NCBI RefSeq assembly: GCF_017654505.1
Contig: NC_054538.1
Span: 27,119,674 to 27,183,673 of the forward strand
Direction of reading: 5' to 3'
Length of the DNA stretch: 64,000 nucleotides
From: Polyodon spathula
Taxonomy: Eukaryota; Chordata; Actinopteri; Acipenseriformes; Polyodontidae
The notes under the pieces were generated by a model. It saw only the letters and a program-made list of their open reading frames with translations. It was not told the DNA's origin and ran no database searches. Of this stretch, positions 46,611 through 58,985 are shown in pieces. Position 1 is the first letter of the stretch. Each line of letters starts with the position of its first letter. The position numbers were made by a program, and so were the translations under genes.

Positions 46611-47820
46611 AAAAAATTAAATCATTAGTGTGGACGTTGTTTGGCTTCAAAAAGAATGCAGACTGCGTGGTAACCGAGGACTGCTTTCCAGTGTGCCGAA
46701 CCTGCAAGAAAAAAATTGCTGCAAAATAATGTAAATGCAAACAGCATGTTTGTCCGCCTCCGTGACCATTATCCCACATTCTACAGAGACACAGTGCGAA
46801 CTGCATCTTCCAATGGATTATTTTTGTTTGTTTGTATTTTAAAGCTTTATGTGGCTTTGCAAAGCAACCTGTCAGACTACAAAGGATTACGATTTTATAT
46901 AATACTGGATACTCTGTTTTACTGAAATGTTTAAATATTCAGGTGCAGAAAGATCAGATAATGCACATCTGAGCAATACTGTAGGAGTCTGAGTATCACT
47001 GTTTTGTTTATTTGTAGGAGGTTAAGAAATATTTTTAAGATCTTTATTTTTTAAATGCATAACTTTAAATATGCCTTTTTAGTGTCAAGACTGTTAGTGA
47101 AAATGTGACTGTTTCAAGGGTTGTAAGCCCTATATAAAATTGTCGGTATATTTTTTAAACAATTAAACAAACCCAAATTGATTATTCTTTTTCTTATTTT
47201 TGTATGCCCAATATCAGTCAAAATGCTTGCTTGCATTTGAGGCAAGCTTGATTTTCATAAAGTGGTTTGTTTTTACAGATATAAATTTTTTAAGAACACT
47301 AAGGGCCCCATTTCGAAGCGAGTACAAAGTTTGTACCTCATCTGTCTGAAAAGAATAAAACCATTTTAAGATAGTAAAACTAGTAAGAAACATCTCAAAA
47401 GAATAATGCAATTGCTCCACCTTGCACCAAATCTGTTTCTTGATAGTCTCAAAATATTGATGATGTTTTTTCCTTTCCGAAAAAAAATGCGTGGAAAATT
47501 TTGCAATTACAGTACTAATAAATCAGGTCCGTAATATCGCGATACTCAATATATCATGATCATTTCTGGACTAATATTGCAATAATTCCAGTGTATGTGT
47601 ATCTTCATATAAGAAAATAAGTTTGTGTGTTTATTTAAATCTTAAAATGAAAACAGCAAAAGGCACATCACACAAATAGGATCTACATGTCTGGTAATTT
47701 TCATTTCAATTAACTTGGTAGTTTTAGAGAACCACAAGGGTGAATTTTGTTGTACTGTTGTAAATGAGTTTAACATGGAAGCTGATTTTAACCTTACCTA
47801 CAGTGGCGCTACTGCACCAC

Positions 47821-47887
<67 letters not shown>

Positions 47888-48439
47888 TATATAATCTCAT
47901 ATAGATATACCCAGTCTTGTGCCAAAAACTGTCACCTTTCATTTTGAATGAGTATATGAAAATGGAACAACTGGTTTTAGAAAGCATTTACATTTTTTTA
48001 ACTGAGGAAATACCCTAATAATTGTTGCAAAAATCAACAAAAAGGTTTAAGATGATATGAGGACAAGTTCTCTTTAGAAGGTAACAAAGTAGAGTATTTA
48101 AAATGCTGTTACAGAACCGACAAGAGTAGTCTGCAGATTAGTCTTCAGTTTTTCTTTACCCACCAGATTAATCTGCAGATTAGTCGGCCGTTTTTCTTTT
48201 AACAGTTTGACACCTTAATGAAAAGTTATGCTTGTAAATAGAGAATTGGTAATATGTATTAGAACAGTCATGTTCCGTATATTATCTGCTTATGAATGTA
48301 CCAGTAAAGAGTGTTTCACTGTATGCTCAGCTATTAAATAACTAAAAGTAGTTATTTCAAATTACCCCAGTGTATGGAAATAAAAAATCCTAAAAAACAA
48401 GATTTACATTTTTATATATATATAGATATATATATATAG

Positions 48440-48477
<38 letters not shown>

Positions 48478-50559
48478 TCTTGTTACAAACGTGTTTGCAT
48501 CCTCAGCACATGATTACACACACTGAAAGGTAAATGTAGACAGTATTCTGCTAAGCTAAAGAAGTAATTAGCAGTACAATGTTCTATGAAACCCAAAAAC
48601 AAAGAACGCAACACAATTCAAATATCAAATCAATATGACGGTTATACGAGCTATTGCACATTGTTACTTTAGTCGTGATCTTCAATGAGACACAATTGTG
48701 CTGGCGACCCTATCTGCCAAGGGACACTATTTAGCATAACACCTGGCCCACTTGGTGCCCGGGCCTCAGAGCTATGTATGGCCCGTACGGCTGCTATGGT
48801 GGTGTGTAATTAATTTAGGATGGGTGCTAGTGGCAACGTGGTCAGTGAATAAACACATATATTAATTAATAAATAAATAAATAAATAGTGTGCATTAAAA
48901 AATGTCAAATTCTTTATTTGTTTTTTTCTTTCTTTCTACTCATAGCCCATGTTTATTTGCCGTTCAAATATTCATTTTGTATCTCGGTATCTATGGTAGA
49001 GACTACTTGCTGTACCATTTTGTTTTAGCAACCTTTTTTTAGTGCATGTTTATGAATTTGACATGTTTTGATATTTGAATGCTTGTTGCAATATTGATTA
49101 ACAATTAATTAACCCACTTTTGTATTTCTGAAATAAAAATAAACAAACAAATAAATAAATGCATCAGATGGTTTGATCATTTTAATTAAAAGCATAGGTC
49201 TGCAATGTATTTATTATTACCAGATTAACGTTGTTTATATTTTAATTTTCTTTATTTTATTATTATTTGCAAAGTAGCATAGTTTGACACATTCATTCAA
49301 AATAGTCTCACTTTGACATGAAGGGATGATCAGATCTTCTTCAGGTCAGCTTAGGGTAAAGTGAACTGTCTGCGTCCGCGTTTGGATCAGTTGCAAAACA
49401 ACCCCAAGCCGAACACGAAAAAATGTCAGGTTTATAAAAGTGTCAATTAACCCTAAGCCAATGGAGTCGACCTGATCGCAATGAGGTTATATTTCCGCTT
49501 AAGAGTCTAACATATAATAGTGTGCGGTTTGTAAGCACATCGCTTGTAAAAACCTGGGAGCTTTCATAAGGTCAGGCTGACTAACTGTCCAATTACCTTT
49601 GCGTTATTTCACATGCACTTCAAAGCGTTTCGAAGCAACTGTCTTACAACAGTAAGTGTAGCATTCATAGTCATGCAACTAAAAGCATTCACAGCTGCAA
49701 AGAAAACAGTGTAGTTATAAATAGAAGAGCCACAAAAGCATGCAATTATGAGTGATTCAGATCACACCATTAAAACACAAGCTCAGATTGTCTACTGTGA
49801 CACACTACCACTACACATACAGAGCTGTTGTTTTTTTGTTTGTTTGTTTGTATTTAATACAACTACCAGTGATCTTAATTTAGTTCAACTAATGCAGGTT
49901 TGTCCATTAAAATAAAAGTAAGCCACAGGGTAGTTGCACGGGCAAGGAACAAAAAACAAACAAACGCAAGCAATGGAAGAATATGATCGTTGTTTCTAAA
50001 CATAAAATATCATGAAGAGGAGGGAGCTACCATGAAGAAGGAGCTGCATGGCACACAGTGCACAAACACAGTGAGTTGAGACAAGATTACCTTTGCGTTT
50101 GTTATAGTTACAGCAAAGCATTTTCACATACAGCACTTACAGTTTAATCACACGAGAAATCAAACTAACCTAGATTATATGTAAGGTACAGAAATAAAAA
50201 TACAAATTTGCATTTTTTTTATGGGATGGGGTGTAAAATCAGAGTCACACATTGCTCTGAAAATTAACGCCTCAAATACTGGCCCTCCAAGAGAAGGAAA
50301 AGACAGCCGCAAAAAATTGCAGGATTTTTGTAGCATGTGTGTGTAGTGTATGTGTGAGTGAGTGTGTGTAGTGTAGTGTATGTATGCGAGTGTGTGTAGT
50401 GTATGTATGTGAGTATCTGTGTAATAAAACATGTACATAAGTTCTGCCGCTGCACCCCTCACACCCTCTTTCTTTTGCAGAGTTCCAGTTTTTTTTTTGC
50501 TTTAATAAATATTATACCTATTTTTAGACTACGAAATGCCATGAAGAAGCCATTTTTAC
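46611..50559. other. No gene; microsatellites only
   Basis: Imperfect (TA)n at 47821-47882 and 48415-48441, poly-T at 48444-48470, TTTG/AAAT runs (48873-48888, 49840-49852), GT-rich repeat at 50332-50420. An almost repeated stretch with cagattagtc at 48135 and 48176. No coding match. Confidence 0.5.
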
Positions 50560-51025
50560 TAGAGATGGGTACGAGTACTCAAATACTGAGTACTCGCCAA
50601 GGACGTTAGTATTCGTTAACATATGGAGTTTACAACAATATGCTGGATTAATTTCATAAGCGTGGTAAAATAAAACATAAAAAGCGTGATGTCAATGTGG
50701 TATTGTGAAATAGATAGACCATGAAATTTGAAATGCTTACATTAACAGTACATTTTTAATGCAGTTTTTGCAACGACATGTTATTCAGAGTTGGGGAAGG
50801 GACTGTTTCAGCTAACGCTGAAATCATGTGGTTTGCATCACATCCTTCACTAGCAGTAGTACCAGACACTGTGATCCCGCCAGACCAGAGCAGATTACAC
50901 AGTTCTTAACTGTTTGTCACGATATGCTCCTTCTAAGCTTTGTGGAGGGACAGGGCTTCCACGAACTGATGGACTTAGTTAAGTCAGAGTATTAAGTACC
51001 ATCGCAGAGAACAATAACCACGAGA

Positions 51026-51360
51026 GTGGAGAAGAGGTACGACGAGAGGGCTGTGAAGTTAAAGTGTGACCTAAAGAGTGTCGACATGGTAACTATTACT
51101 GCAGACTCGTGGCCCGCTCTCACAACCGAGTCATACGTGACTGTTACTTGCCACTTCACCGAGGACTGGGAAATGAAAAGTGCTGTGCTGCAAACACGCA
51201 GCTCTGAAAAGCTGCCCATCTCAGAAGAGCCACGGAGGAGCGGGGCGTGTTGGAGAAAGTAAGTGCGTGTGTCCAAGACAATGCCAGCAACATGGTTCTA
51301 GCTAACCAGAGCCTTCTCCAGTGGGAATCTGTCCCATGTTTTGCTCATACTCTCCAGCTT
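51026..51360 (+). pseudogene. hAT transposase fragment, first part
   Basis: DMVTITADSWPALTTESYVT and VTCHFTEDWEMKSAVLQTR are the catalytic-region motif of ZBED-like hAT transposases (usually DxWTS, YxxVTxHF, W). After a frameshift the sequence continues ACVQDNASNMVLANQSLLQW and CFAHTLQLA, ending in a stop. Confidence 0.87.
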
Positions 51361-51951
51361 GCCATGTAACAGTGGCTTTAAGATTGCAGGTGTGAGTCGT
51401 GTGGTAGGCGCAAGCAGTAGATTGGTGGCTCATTTTCACCACAGCACTGTCGCAACATGTGCCCTGAAACGAAAGCAAGAACAACAGAATCTGCCCGACC
51501 ATAAACTAATTCAGCATTGTCACACTTGATGGAACTCTGTGTGTGAAATGTTCAAGCAACTCCACGAGCAAAGATGGGCAGTGTCAGCGACCCTCTCTGA
51601 CAGAGACATCACCAAGCTCTCTGATGCAAGAACACTGGAATTGATAGATGAAAACTGACACACAATCAAGGACATTTTGCCTGCACTGCAATTGCTAAAG
51701 TAGGCCTCAACAGCCCTTTGTAGTGAAACCCATGTCTGCATCTCCATGGTGCAACCAGTCGCACACAGCCTGCTTACAACAGAGTCACGCAAATTATCCG
51801 AATTCAAGACTGCAGTGGCAGAATCCCTGAGAAAACGCATAACCCTAAACAGCTCAATGGATCCAGGTAAGTTGCAGATTTTATTGGTAGCCTAGTTCGC
51901 CTACACAAACAACAACCTAGCCTATGAAACATTATAGCTACATTATAGCCT

Positions 51952-52320
51952 ATGGTTTTCTATACAGGCAAGGCAGCGCTTATTGCCTCTGCACTACATC
52001 CCAGGCATAAGCATCTCCGTTTTGTGGAGCCAGCATTCCACCTGACCATCCGAGAGAGACTGGCCGAACTGCACTTCAGTGTTCCTGAACTGAACACCAC
52101 CAGAGCTGATGCCCAGACAGAAGCGACAAGCCACAACGATCAAAACCCATTGCAATGGTGGAAAATCAACAAAAAAAAAAGTACACCAAACTTAGTGTCC
52201 TGGCTAAGCAGTACCTATCAATCCCTGCAACCTCAGTTCCAGCAGAGAGGGTCTTTTCCACAGCGGGACAAATCGTAAATCGGCTCTGCACTCGCCTCTC
52301 CCCTGAGAATGTAGACATGC
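51952..52320 (+). pseudogene. hAT transposase C-terminal fragment
   Basis: ASALHPRHKHLRFVEPAFH and NPLQWWKINKK in frame, then a frameshift at the A-run (about 52174) leading to LAKQYLSIPATSVPAERVFS and TAGQIVNRLCTRLSPENVDM. That is the hAT dimerisation domain. The frameshift lies at an A10 tract. Confidence 0.88.
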
Positions 52321-52794
52321 TTATTTTTTTTTAACAAAAATGATTGATTTGCTAGCGAAATATTTAGGCTATGTGAACTTTCTTCAAACTTTTGCATAAG
52401 AATGCGTCAGGCCTACGTCAAGTATTTATTTCGCTCAGATTTCAGTTACTGAAATAACTTATTTATGTTAACTTTTGACGGCTTCATTAAAAACGGTTTA
52501 ATTATGCAATAGGCTAAATGTAGTCTAGTTACTTAGAAGGACACAAAGTGATCCTCCATTCTCATGTTTAATAAATTATTTTCAAATTGCACTTGTTTTC
52601 ATTGTTGACTCATGTATGAAATGGCAAACCTTAGCCATTACAATCCGTCATGGTTAACAAGACTTGCATCATGGCTGGCATTAGGATAATTTAAATAAAT
52701 GTGAACCCATTAAATATTCAAGAGTACTCAATAATAATATCATGAGGGTTCTCGAATAATTAAATAATTCCAAATGCCCATCCCTAATTTTTAT

Positions 52795-55700
52795 CATGAA
52801 AAAATACAACCTTACACATGGCTAATATCTCAAAATGTACTGCATACTTAAAAAACGACACCAAAATCAGTTTAACAAAATGCAGCGATCATGAATTGAA
52901 CTGGCAAGACATTTTTTGTGTGTGTTGTCTCAGCCTTCATTGCCAGAATGCTAAGTAGTTATAAAAAAAAAAAAAAAACGGTATCTGTTCTCGTACTCAA
53001 ACACAACAACTGTCTATAGAAATCTAGAATACACAATATCAGAATATTGCAGAAATATTGGTATCCTTGTATTATTTTTACAGAAAATGAGCAGGAAGGA
53101 CAGCAAAGTGTAATACAGAATCACTATCCAATTGTACTATAACTGTTAGCTGTGACTTTAAAAGCAATGTTCTTTCTGAGATCCTCAAATATTTGCAGAA
53201 TTTACATTCTTTTCCCTGTAATAGTTTGTTTGTTTGTTTTGTGCTAAAAATAATATCTTCCTTTTATAATATCAACCGTCTGTTTGGGAGGAGACTATAA
53301 ACAGTTAATAGGCAGTACTGTATATGATAATATGAGGGAAATTTTGTTTCTGAACTTTGTTTTTCTTTTCTTTTTTTATAGAAAATGATTTATAAGGACA
53401 GATGACATCTGAAGCCAGATCAGCCTGAAGGGAGCCAGCCGGGACATGCTCTTGTATAGAACACAAATAGAAATAGGGTTCCACGCTTATGAACAATTCA
53501 ATATGAGCTACAAATCTATTTTGATATATTTAGTACTCAGATTCTACAGATATGCACACTGAAGGTGAGCACCTTCCCTCAGGGGGAGAACAAAAAAATA
53601 TATACAGTGCATAATGAAATCAAATACATACAGTGCATAATGAAATCAAATACAGAGTGCAGAATAAAATATAATAATACAGCTTGTTTGTCCGTGGCGC
53701 TCAGCTTCTCTCTCTGGCATGCAGCTGATTGCAGGCCAAGCACTTTGAAGTGACTGTCAACTCCCTTACTGGGGAGTGCTGCTCTTTTCAAAGAGCACCT
53801 TTTGCACTGCAGAACTGGAGGTGTATTAATCTAAAGCTACAATGTCACACATTCAGTTCTATACAAATATATTTACTGTGTTCAGTCTTTCTTTGTGTAG
53901 AATCTGCTTTTGCAGTAAACAGACTTTGTTGACTAGTTGATCTAAGAACCCACGCTCAAGCAGCATTAGGTTATGGCTCTGTTATAGCTCGAGAAAAAAG
54001 GATAATATATATTTTCTAAACGAAAAATACTTAATTGTGTGAAAGCTATTTTAAAAATGGTATACTACAGTATTACATCAGAACAAGAAAAAGACTGACT
54101 GTGACATAGAAATTTACCTTATTTAGAGGTTAATACTGTACAAAATTACAGACTGCTTCAGTATTTAAACTGGGATAATTTCATAGAATACTGTAGTTGG
54201 AACAGATTACACTGCAGTGTAGACAATGTCCTTTGTGTGCCAGAATTGAAAATATTTCTTTGGTCGTGCCAGTAACAATGAAATTGTGGAACTAACCTTG
54301 TGTTATTGATTAAATAGCTATAATCAAAACAGGCTGTGATGCATAACTACACTATATTACTATTTTCAGCTCTAATGCTAATTAAGTTGTCAATAATATC
54401 TGCAATACTGAACCAGATGTACTGTACCACTAACTGCTACAGTCTATCTTACTGTTCAAAATGCTCACTTGATTTGTTGGCCAATGCAAATTTACAGCAT
54501 GCTAAACATTACAGGATGTCAAGTAAATCATGGGAAGTAAGCTTCCCTCCTTAGCACCTGTAAACCAAGGTCTGAATACATGCAACACCTTATACTGCAT
54601 GGAAAATTCCTGACACTAATAGGGTGCAGGCTTATATTTAGCTTGAAATTGCTGCTATAATTGTATTCAGTGCATTATTTCCAGACACAGTACTAATAAG
54701 TATGAATCTGATTTTTTTAAAGTATTATCTGAAAAATACAATGCACATTATTCCAGCCAACAAATTCAGGATCTAACAATATACTGTACTATACACAATA
54801 TACAGGTAAAGTGCTTGTTGAGTTAGGGTGCTGAATATCAGGTTTTACCACTGCATTAGTTAGGGCTGATTTCACTCTGAATTTTCAATAAGGCAATATT
54901 GTTGTACAGAAAGACTATTACAGTTTTCCAATAATGGATTTTGTGACTGGGCTGCTTCAGGCTGCCTGACAGAGGATGATGTGTCTGCTGTGAAATATCA
55001 CATCGGCAGACAGGTGCTGCAGTGAAAAACAAAGGTTAGGAAAAAAAAAAAAACACACACACACACAAAATAACAGCAGTCCTGGCACAGTGATAAAATC
55101 AAGTTAATAAATCTAATAAGATAGAGTGTTTCTGAAACTATGCACACTTTCAACACTGCAGAAATGGAACTTGAGGTTGATACAGTTTCCGCAGTAAAAA
55201 CATAACTGTGTGAACATTTTGCATTTAAAATGGCGCTAGGTTCTATACAGTAGCACAGTCTTCATTTGGATCACCTTGCTATATATTAAGACAATCGGTT
55301 GGCTGAATGTTTAACCCTTTGTTCCCGGTTACCACAGCAGTTTTAGCAATGGTTTTAGCAATGTTTTTTCTGATACCCAGTTGTTCCAGTTTTGTGTCAT
55401 TTCTGGAATACGACACACAGTAGAGTTGTATTACAAACAGGAGTTTCACTCCTCAAGCAATGTACACACTATAAAATCAATAAAAAGGACTTTGTTACTC
55501 AACCATTAATTTGTGCAGCTCAGAAAAAGATTGACTGATTGCATTTATTACAGATGGCAAGATGAAAGCACAATTAGTTTTTAGTATATCAAGCTCCACT
55601 TACTGTATGCTTACAATATATATTGGATCATGCTTGGAATACATTTCCCTTTTTTCTCAAAACCCACAATCAAAGCACCAACAACCGCACAAAGGTCACG

Positions 55701-57230
55701 CTTGCAGTTACAGACAATCAAAGACTGCAGCCGTTCTTCTAATAATCGAATTTATTAGGCTGCTATGGTTTTAATGAGTTAAAGGTATAATTGTTTGCTG
55801 ATGACGCTCTGAATATTATTATTTTAAATCTGGCTCAGAATAAGCTACAGTCTTGAACTACTAGCACAGCCTGTTTCTTTTCAAGCCTTTGTTCTTACTA
55901 AATTGATCCTGTACCAGAGATATAAGGTGCCAAATTAATCAAGATACTGCATTTTCTGCTGTTTGCTTGAGCTAATTTACATTAAGATAGCTTCCCTCTC
56001 ATTAGTGTAAAACTAGTTGACTAATCAGCCATATTACTGTGGCAACATCTAAGTCTCATGTTACAGTAATAAATTGTGTAATGTTACTTTATCGTTTTCA
56101 CTGAAACTTTTGTGTGTTTTAAAAGGATAAAAGCTTTAACGCTAACCAAGTTGCTACCAGTTTCTGATAGCCAAATAAAGTAAACATTTCATAGTTGCAT
56201 ATGGTGACTACAGCTACATCAAACAAATAGCGGTACAACATCATTGTTTTTAATCGTTTTACAGTAGCAGCTAGGGGCATTAGACTACTCTTATTTCAGA
56301 TCACTGGAAAAAAAAAAAGTAATGTATTGCATGGGCTTTACCAAAAGAGCCAGGGGTAAGAATGCAGTTTAACTCCATTCCCTTTGAATCTCACCAGATC
56401 TGACAAACTTACAACCTCGAGTTAAGATTGATACATTTCATCGGCTTTCCAGAAAGAATGACATCTATATCAAATATAAACCATGAACATAAACTGCTAA
56501 ATAAGCACCACAGTTCCCTGAATGTCGAAAGCAGAAACATGCAGCAATGTTTTAAATAACATGTTTACACAGATAATCACGAATAAACTAAAATAAAGGT
56601 GGTAGCGTCTCGCTTTCATCTTGGCAAATTTGTCAAACCCTGCCTGTAAATCTAATGTTTTTGCCGAACTAGCAACATTTCCATACGGTGAAAATGTGTT
56701 AGAAAAATAAATCCATTGATTTTCATGTATAACATTGTCTAACCATTATTTCCACATACATGCATATTTAAGCAATGTGACATTTTAAAACAGTAGTTCT
56801 AACAGTACATTTCAACCAGAATGTAGCTGCACACTGTAGTTTACTACCTTAAATATTATTTTCTGCCGGTCCACTGTGAAAAAGAACAATGAGTTTATAG
56901 ACAGCTTTGCAAACTCAAAAACGCACAACACAACCGAACCCTATACACACCCGTCTCAAATCTGTCCCTCCTTGTTGTCTTGCTGCATTTAATTTATTCA
57001 GTTTTCCACTTGCTGTGACAAACATATCCGATATTTGCCTTTGACTCATCACGATGTCAATAATATTACATTATAATAGAAATAATACAATATAATGTCA
57101 TTTTTTGTTGTATAGTTACTGGAAAGCGATGAATAAAAAAAAAATTAATGAATGCCCCTAACGGACGCATTGATAATCTGAGCGCGATTTGAGAACGATT
57201 ACATCACATGGCAACCATCGAGGACTTCAT
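52795..57230. other. No gene recognised; presumed intron 1
   Basis: Poly-A tracts (52962-52977, 55037-55050) and a short CA repeat (55051-55064). The 55250-56850 stretch is poor in simple repeats; any conserved non-coding element here would need alignment to see. Confidence 0.4.
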
Positions 57231-58190
57231 TTCGGACCCGTGTTAGATTCAGGGGCGTGCACAAGAGGAGGCATGCAGGGACACTGGCACCTCCAATAAT
57301 CATCTCCAAAATATTGATTTCTGCTTATCAATGTACTGTGTTTGCACTTGCTGTCACTGACACTCACAAACAACGTATTTCCTCATAATATTTGCACGCG
57401 CATATTCTTGTCCACTTAATGTTTGTGTCCAGCTGCAGTTGTGCAATTAGTGGAAAAACAACACATTTTTTAAAGTACGCTATTTTATGTTAGCACTTAT
57501 TTTGCAGAGGGAGGACATTGGTTTAGCCAGTGCAGTGTCTCAGAAAGCCGTTTAAAAATTTGGCGCATCCTGTGAACTGACGAGAAGTTAGTTCTATTAG
57601 TAGGGTAGACCGGGGACAGTTGTAACAGTTTTTACATTTTGCATCATAACTCCGAGATTATTTGAGCTGGTTTTCCTATTTTTTGATACAAACAATTTAC
57701 ACCTGTCTGTTACCAATTCCCACAGATTTCATGTTTGTAGCGGTAATGTAAAGACCACAGTATTGCTTCAAATGCAAGGAGTCCGGTGTTACAATTGACC
57801 CTATGTCCGGGGGCAGTTATAACAGTGGTCGGGGTCAGATGTAACATTTTGTGTATTTTATTTAATGACAAATAAACAACAACACATTGTATTTCATTTA
57901 AAAATTGGATATCTTTATACAACAAGATATATATCTTTAATACTCAAACAATGTTCAATAGCATAATAGGAACAATTGTCATACATTCTAATTGAATTAA
58001 TCAAACTTTACCGAAATATTGTCAATGTTTTTCTTTTGTAACAAGAACAATTTTAAACATTTATTTTGTATCTACATTGAATCACTTAGAATATGTAGTG
58101 TTTTGTACTAGCTGAAAGCAGACCTACTTTCAAAACTTAATACTTTGAAAACTAGGGCTTTTCAAAATAACTATTTCACTCTGACTCACA

Positions 58191-58196
<6 letters not shown>

Positions 58197-58264
<68 letters not shown>
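58197..58264. repeat. (TA)n microsatellite
   Basis: About 33 TA units inside the pogo-like element, downstream of its PHD-like finger. Confidence 0.97.
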
Positions 58265-58268
<4 letters not shown>

Positions 58269-58276
58269 TTGCCTCA

Positions 58277-58700
58277 TTCAGTGCAAGCTAGCTTTGTGGG
58301 CCCAAAACTTGCAGGACCAGCACTGAACCCATACTTCCTTGGGTCGGGATGAAGCATAATCTTCAAGGCACACTATACAAATGTTCTCTTCCTCATCAGA
58401 AAGATCAAACTCTTCCTTTCTCAGGTGTTATGTCTTTGCCGTTTTCTTTCCGGTTTTCTTTGTTTTATCATTGACCCACAGTTTTTTTTCAGCTTCCATG
58501 GCTAATTTTACAGGTGTGTCAGTGAGAATTGCTGATACTCTCCTCTTTCTCCCTTTTGTTTTGACTTCCCTTGGGACTGCTTTAGGGAATGGGTGGACAG
58601 TGACTGGAGAGAAAGCTTCCTCTTGTGTCTCCTTTTGGAGAGCTTGATTAGAGCCTGATGTACTTGCCTCTGGAGAGGTGGCCTGACATGTTGTTAGTGA
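58277..58700 (-). pseudogene. Pogo-like transposase C-terminal tail with PHD-like finger
   Basis: Reads TSLTT-rich linker, PREVKTKGRKRRVSAILTDT, PVKLAMEAEKKLWVNDKTKK, a stop, then DEEENICIVCLEDYASSRPK and EVWVQCWSCKFWAHKASLH. The C-x2-C, C-x2-C, x4-H spacing is that of the PHD-like finger on fish pogo transposases; the final Cys is replaced by Ser. One in-frame stop at about 58425. Confidence 0.8.
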
Positions 58701-58724
58701 GGTGACCTGAGGTGTAGTTAGTGA

Positions 58725-58768
58725 GGTTAGGGTTAGGGGTTATGGTTAGGGTTAGGGTAAGGGTTAAG
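58725..58768 (+). repeat. Interstitial telomeric repeat (TTAGGG-like)
   Basis: About seven units: ggttagggttaggggttatg then gttagggttagggtaagggt, with single-base variants. Sits exactly where the transposase core is missing, between the N-terminal HTH and the C-terminal linker. Confidence 0.93.
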
Positions 58769-58790
58769 ACGCGAGTTGAACTGTAGCAGC

Positions 58791-58985
58791 CTACAGGAGG
58801 TAGATTAATAGATCCTTCCTCAGCTTACTTTTTTCTGGCCTTCTGTACAATGTTACGTGACAAATCTCAAATGATTTTGCCACAGCTCTCACTGACTTTC
58901 CCTCATTGTTAACTTCACTGGATTCTTGCTCCAAGATGTGTAATGGCACACCCCTACTTGTCTTCCTCGGTCTAACTCTTGGCAT
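58791..58985 (-). pseudogene. Pogo-like transposase N-terminal HTH_psq
   Basis: Starts MPRVRPRKTSRG, then EVNNEGKSVRAVAKSFEICH and VTLYRR: the pipsqueak-type helix-turn-helix of pogo/Tigger transposases, 64 codons including the start. The next part, the CENP-B DNA-binding and DDE regions, is absent. Confidence 0.86.

Larger units (their letters stand above)
50560..52786 (+). mobile_element. hAT transposon (ZBED-type), decayed but with both ends
   Basis: Ends TAGAGATGGGTA and, inverted, TAGGGATGGGCAT, with duplication atttttac (50552-50559) and atttttat (52787-52794), 7 of 8 bases alike. Subterminal gtactcaaatactgagtact and agagtactcaataat blocks are typical of this group. Fragments of a ZBED-like transposase are on the plus strand. 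Confidence 0.87.

Noticed and set aside
58381..58647. 88-codon plus-strand membrane-like frame
   Set aside because: Antisense of the pogo transposase C-terminal tail.
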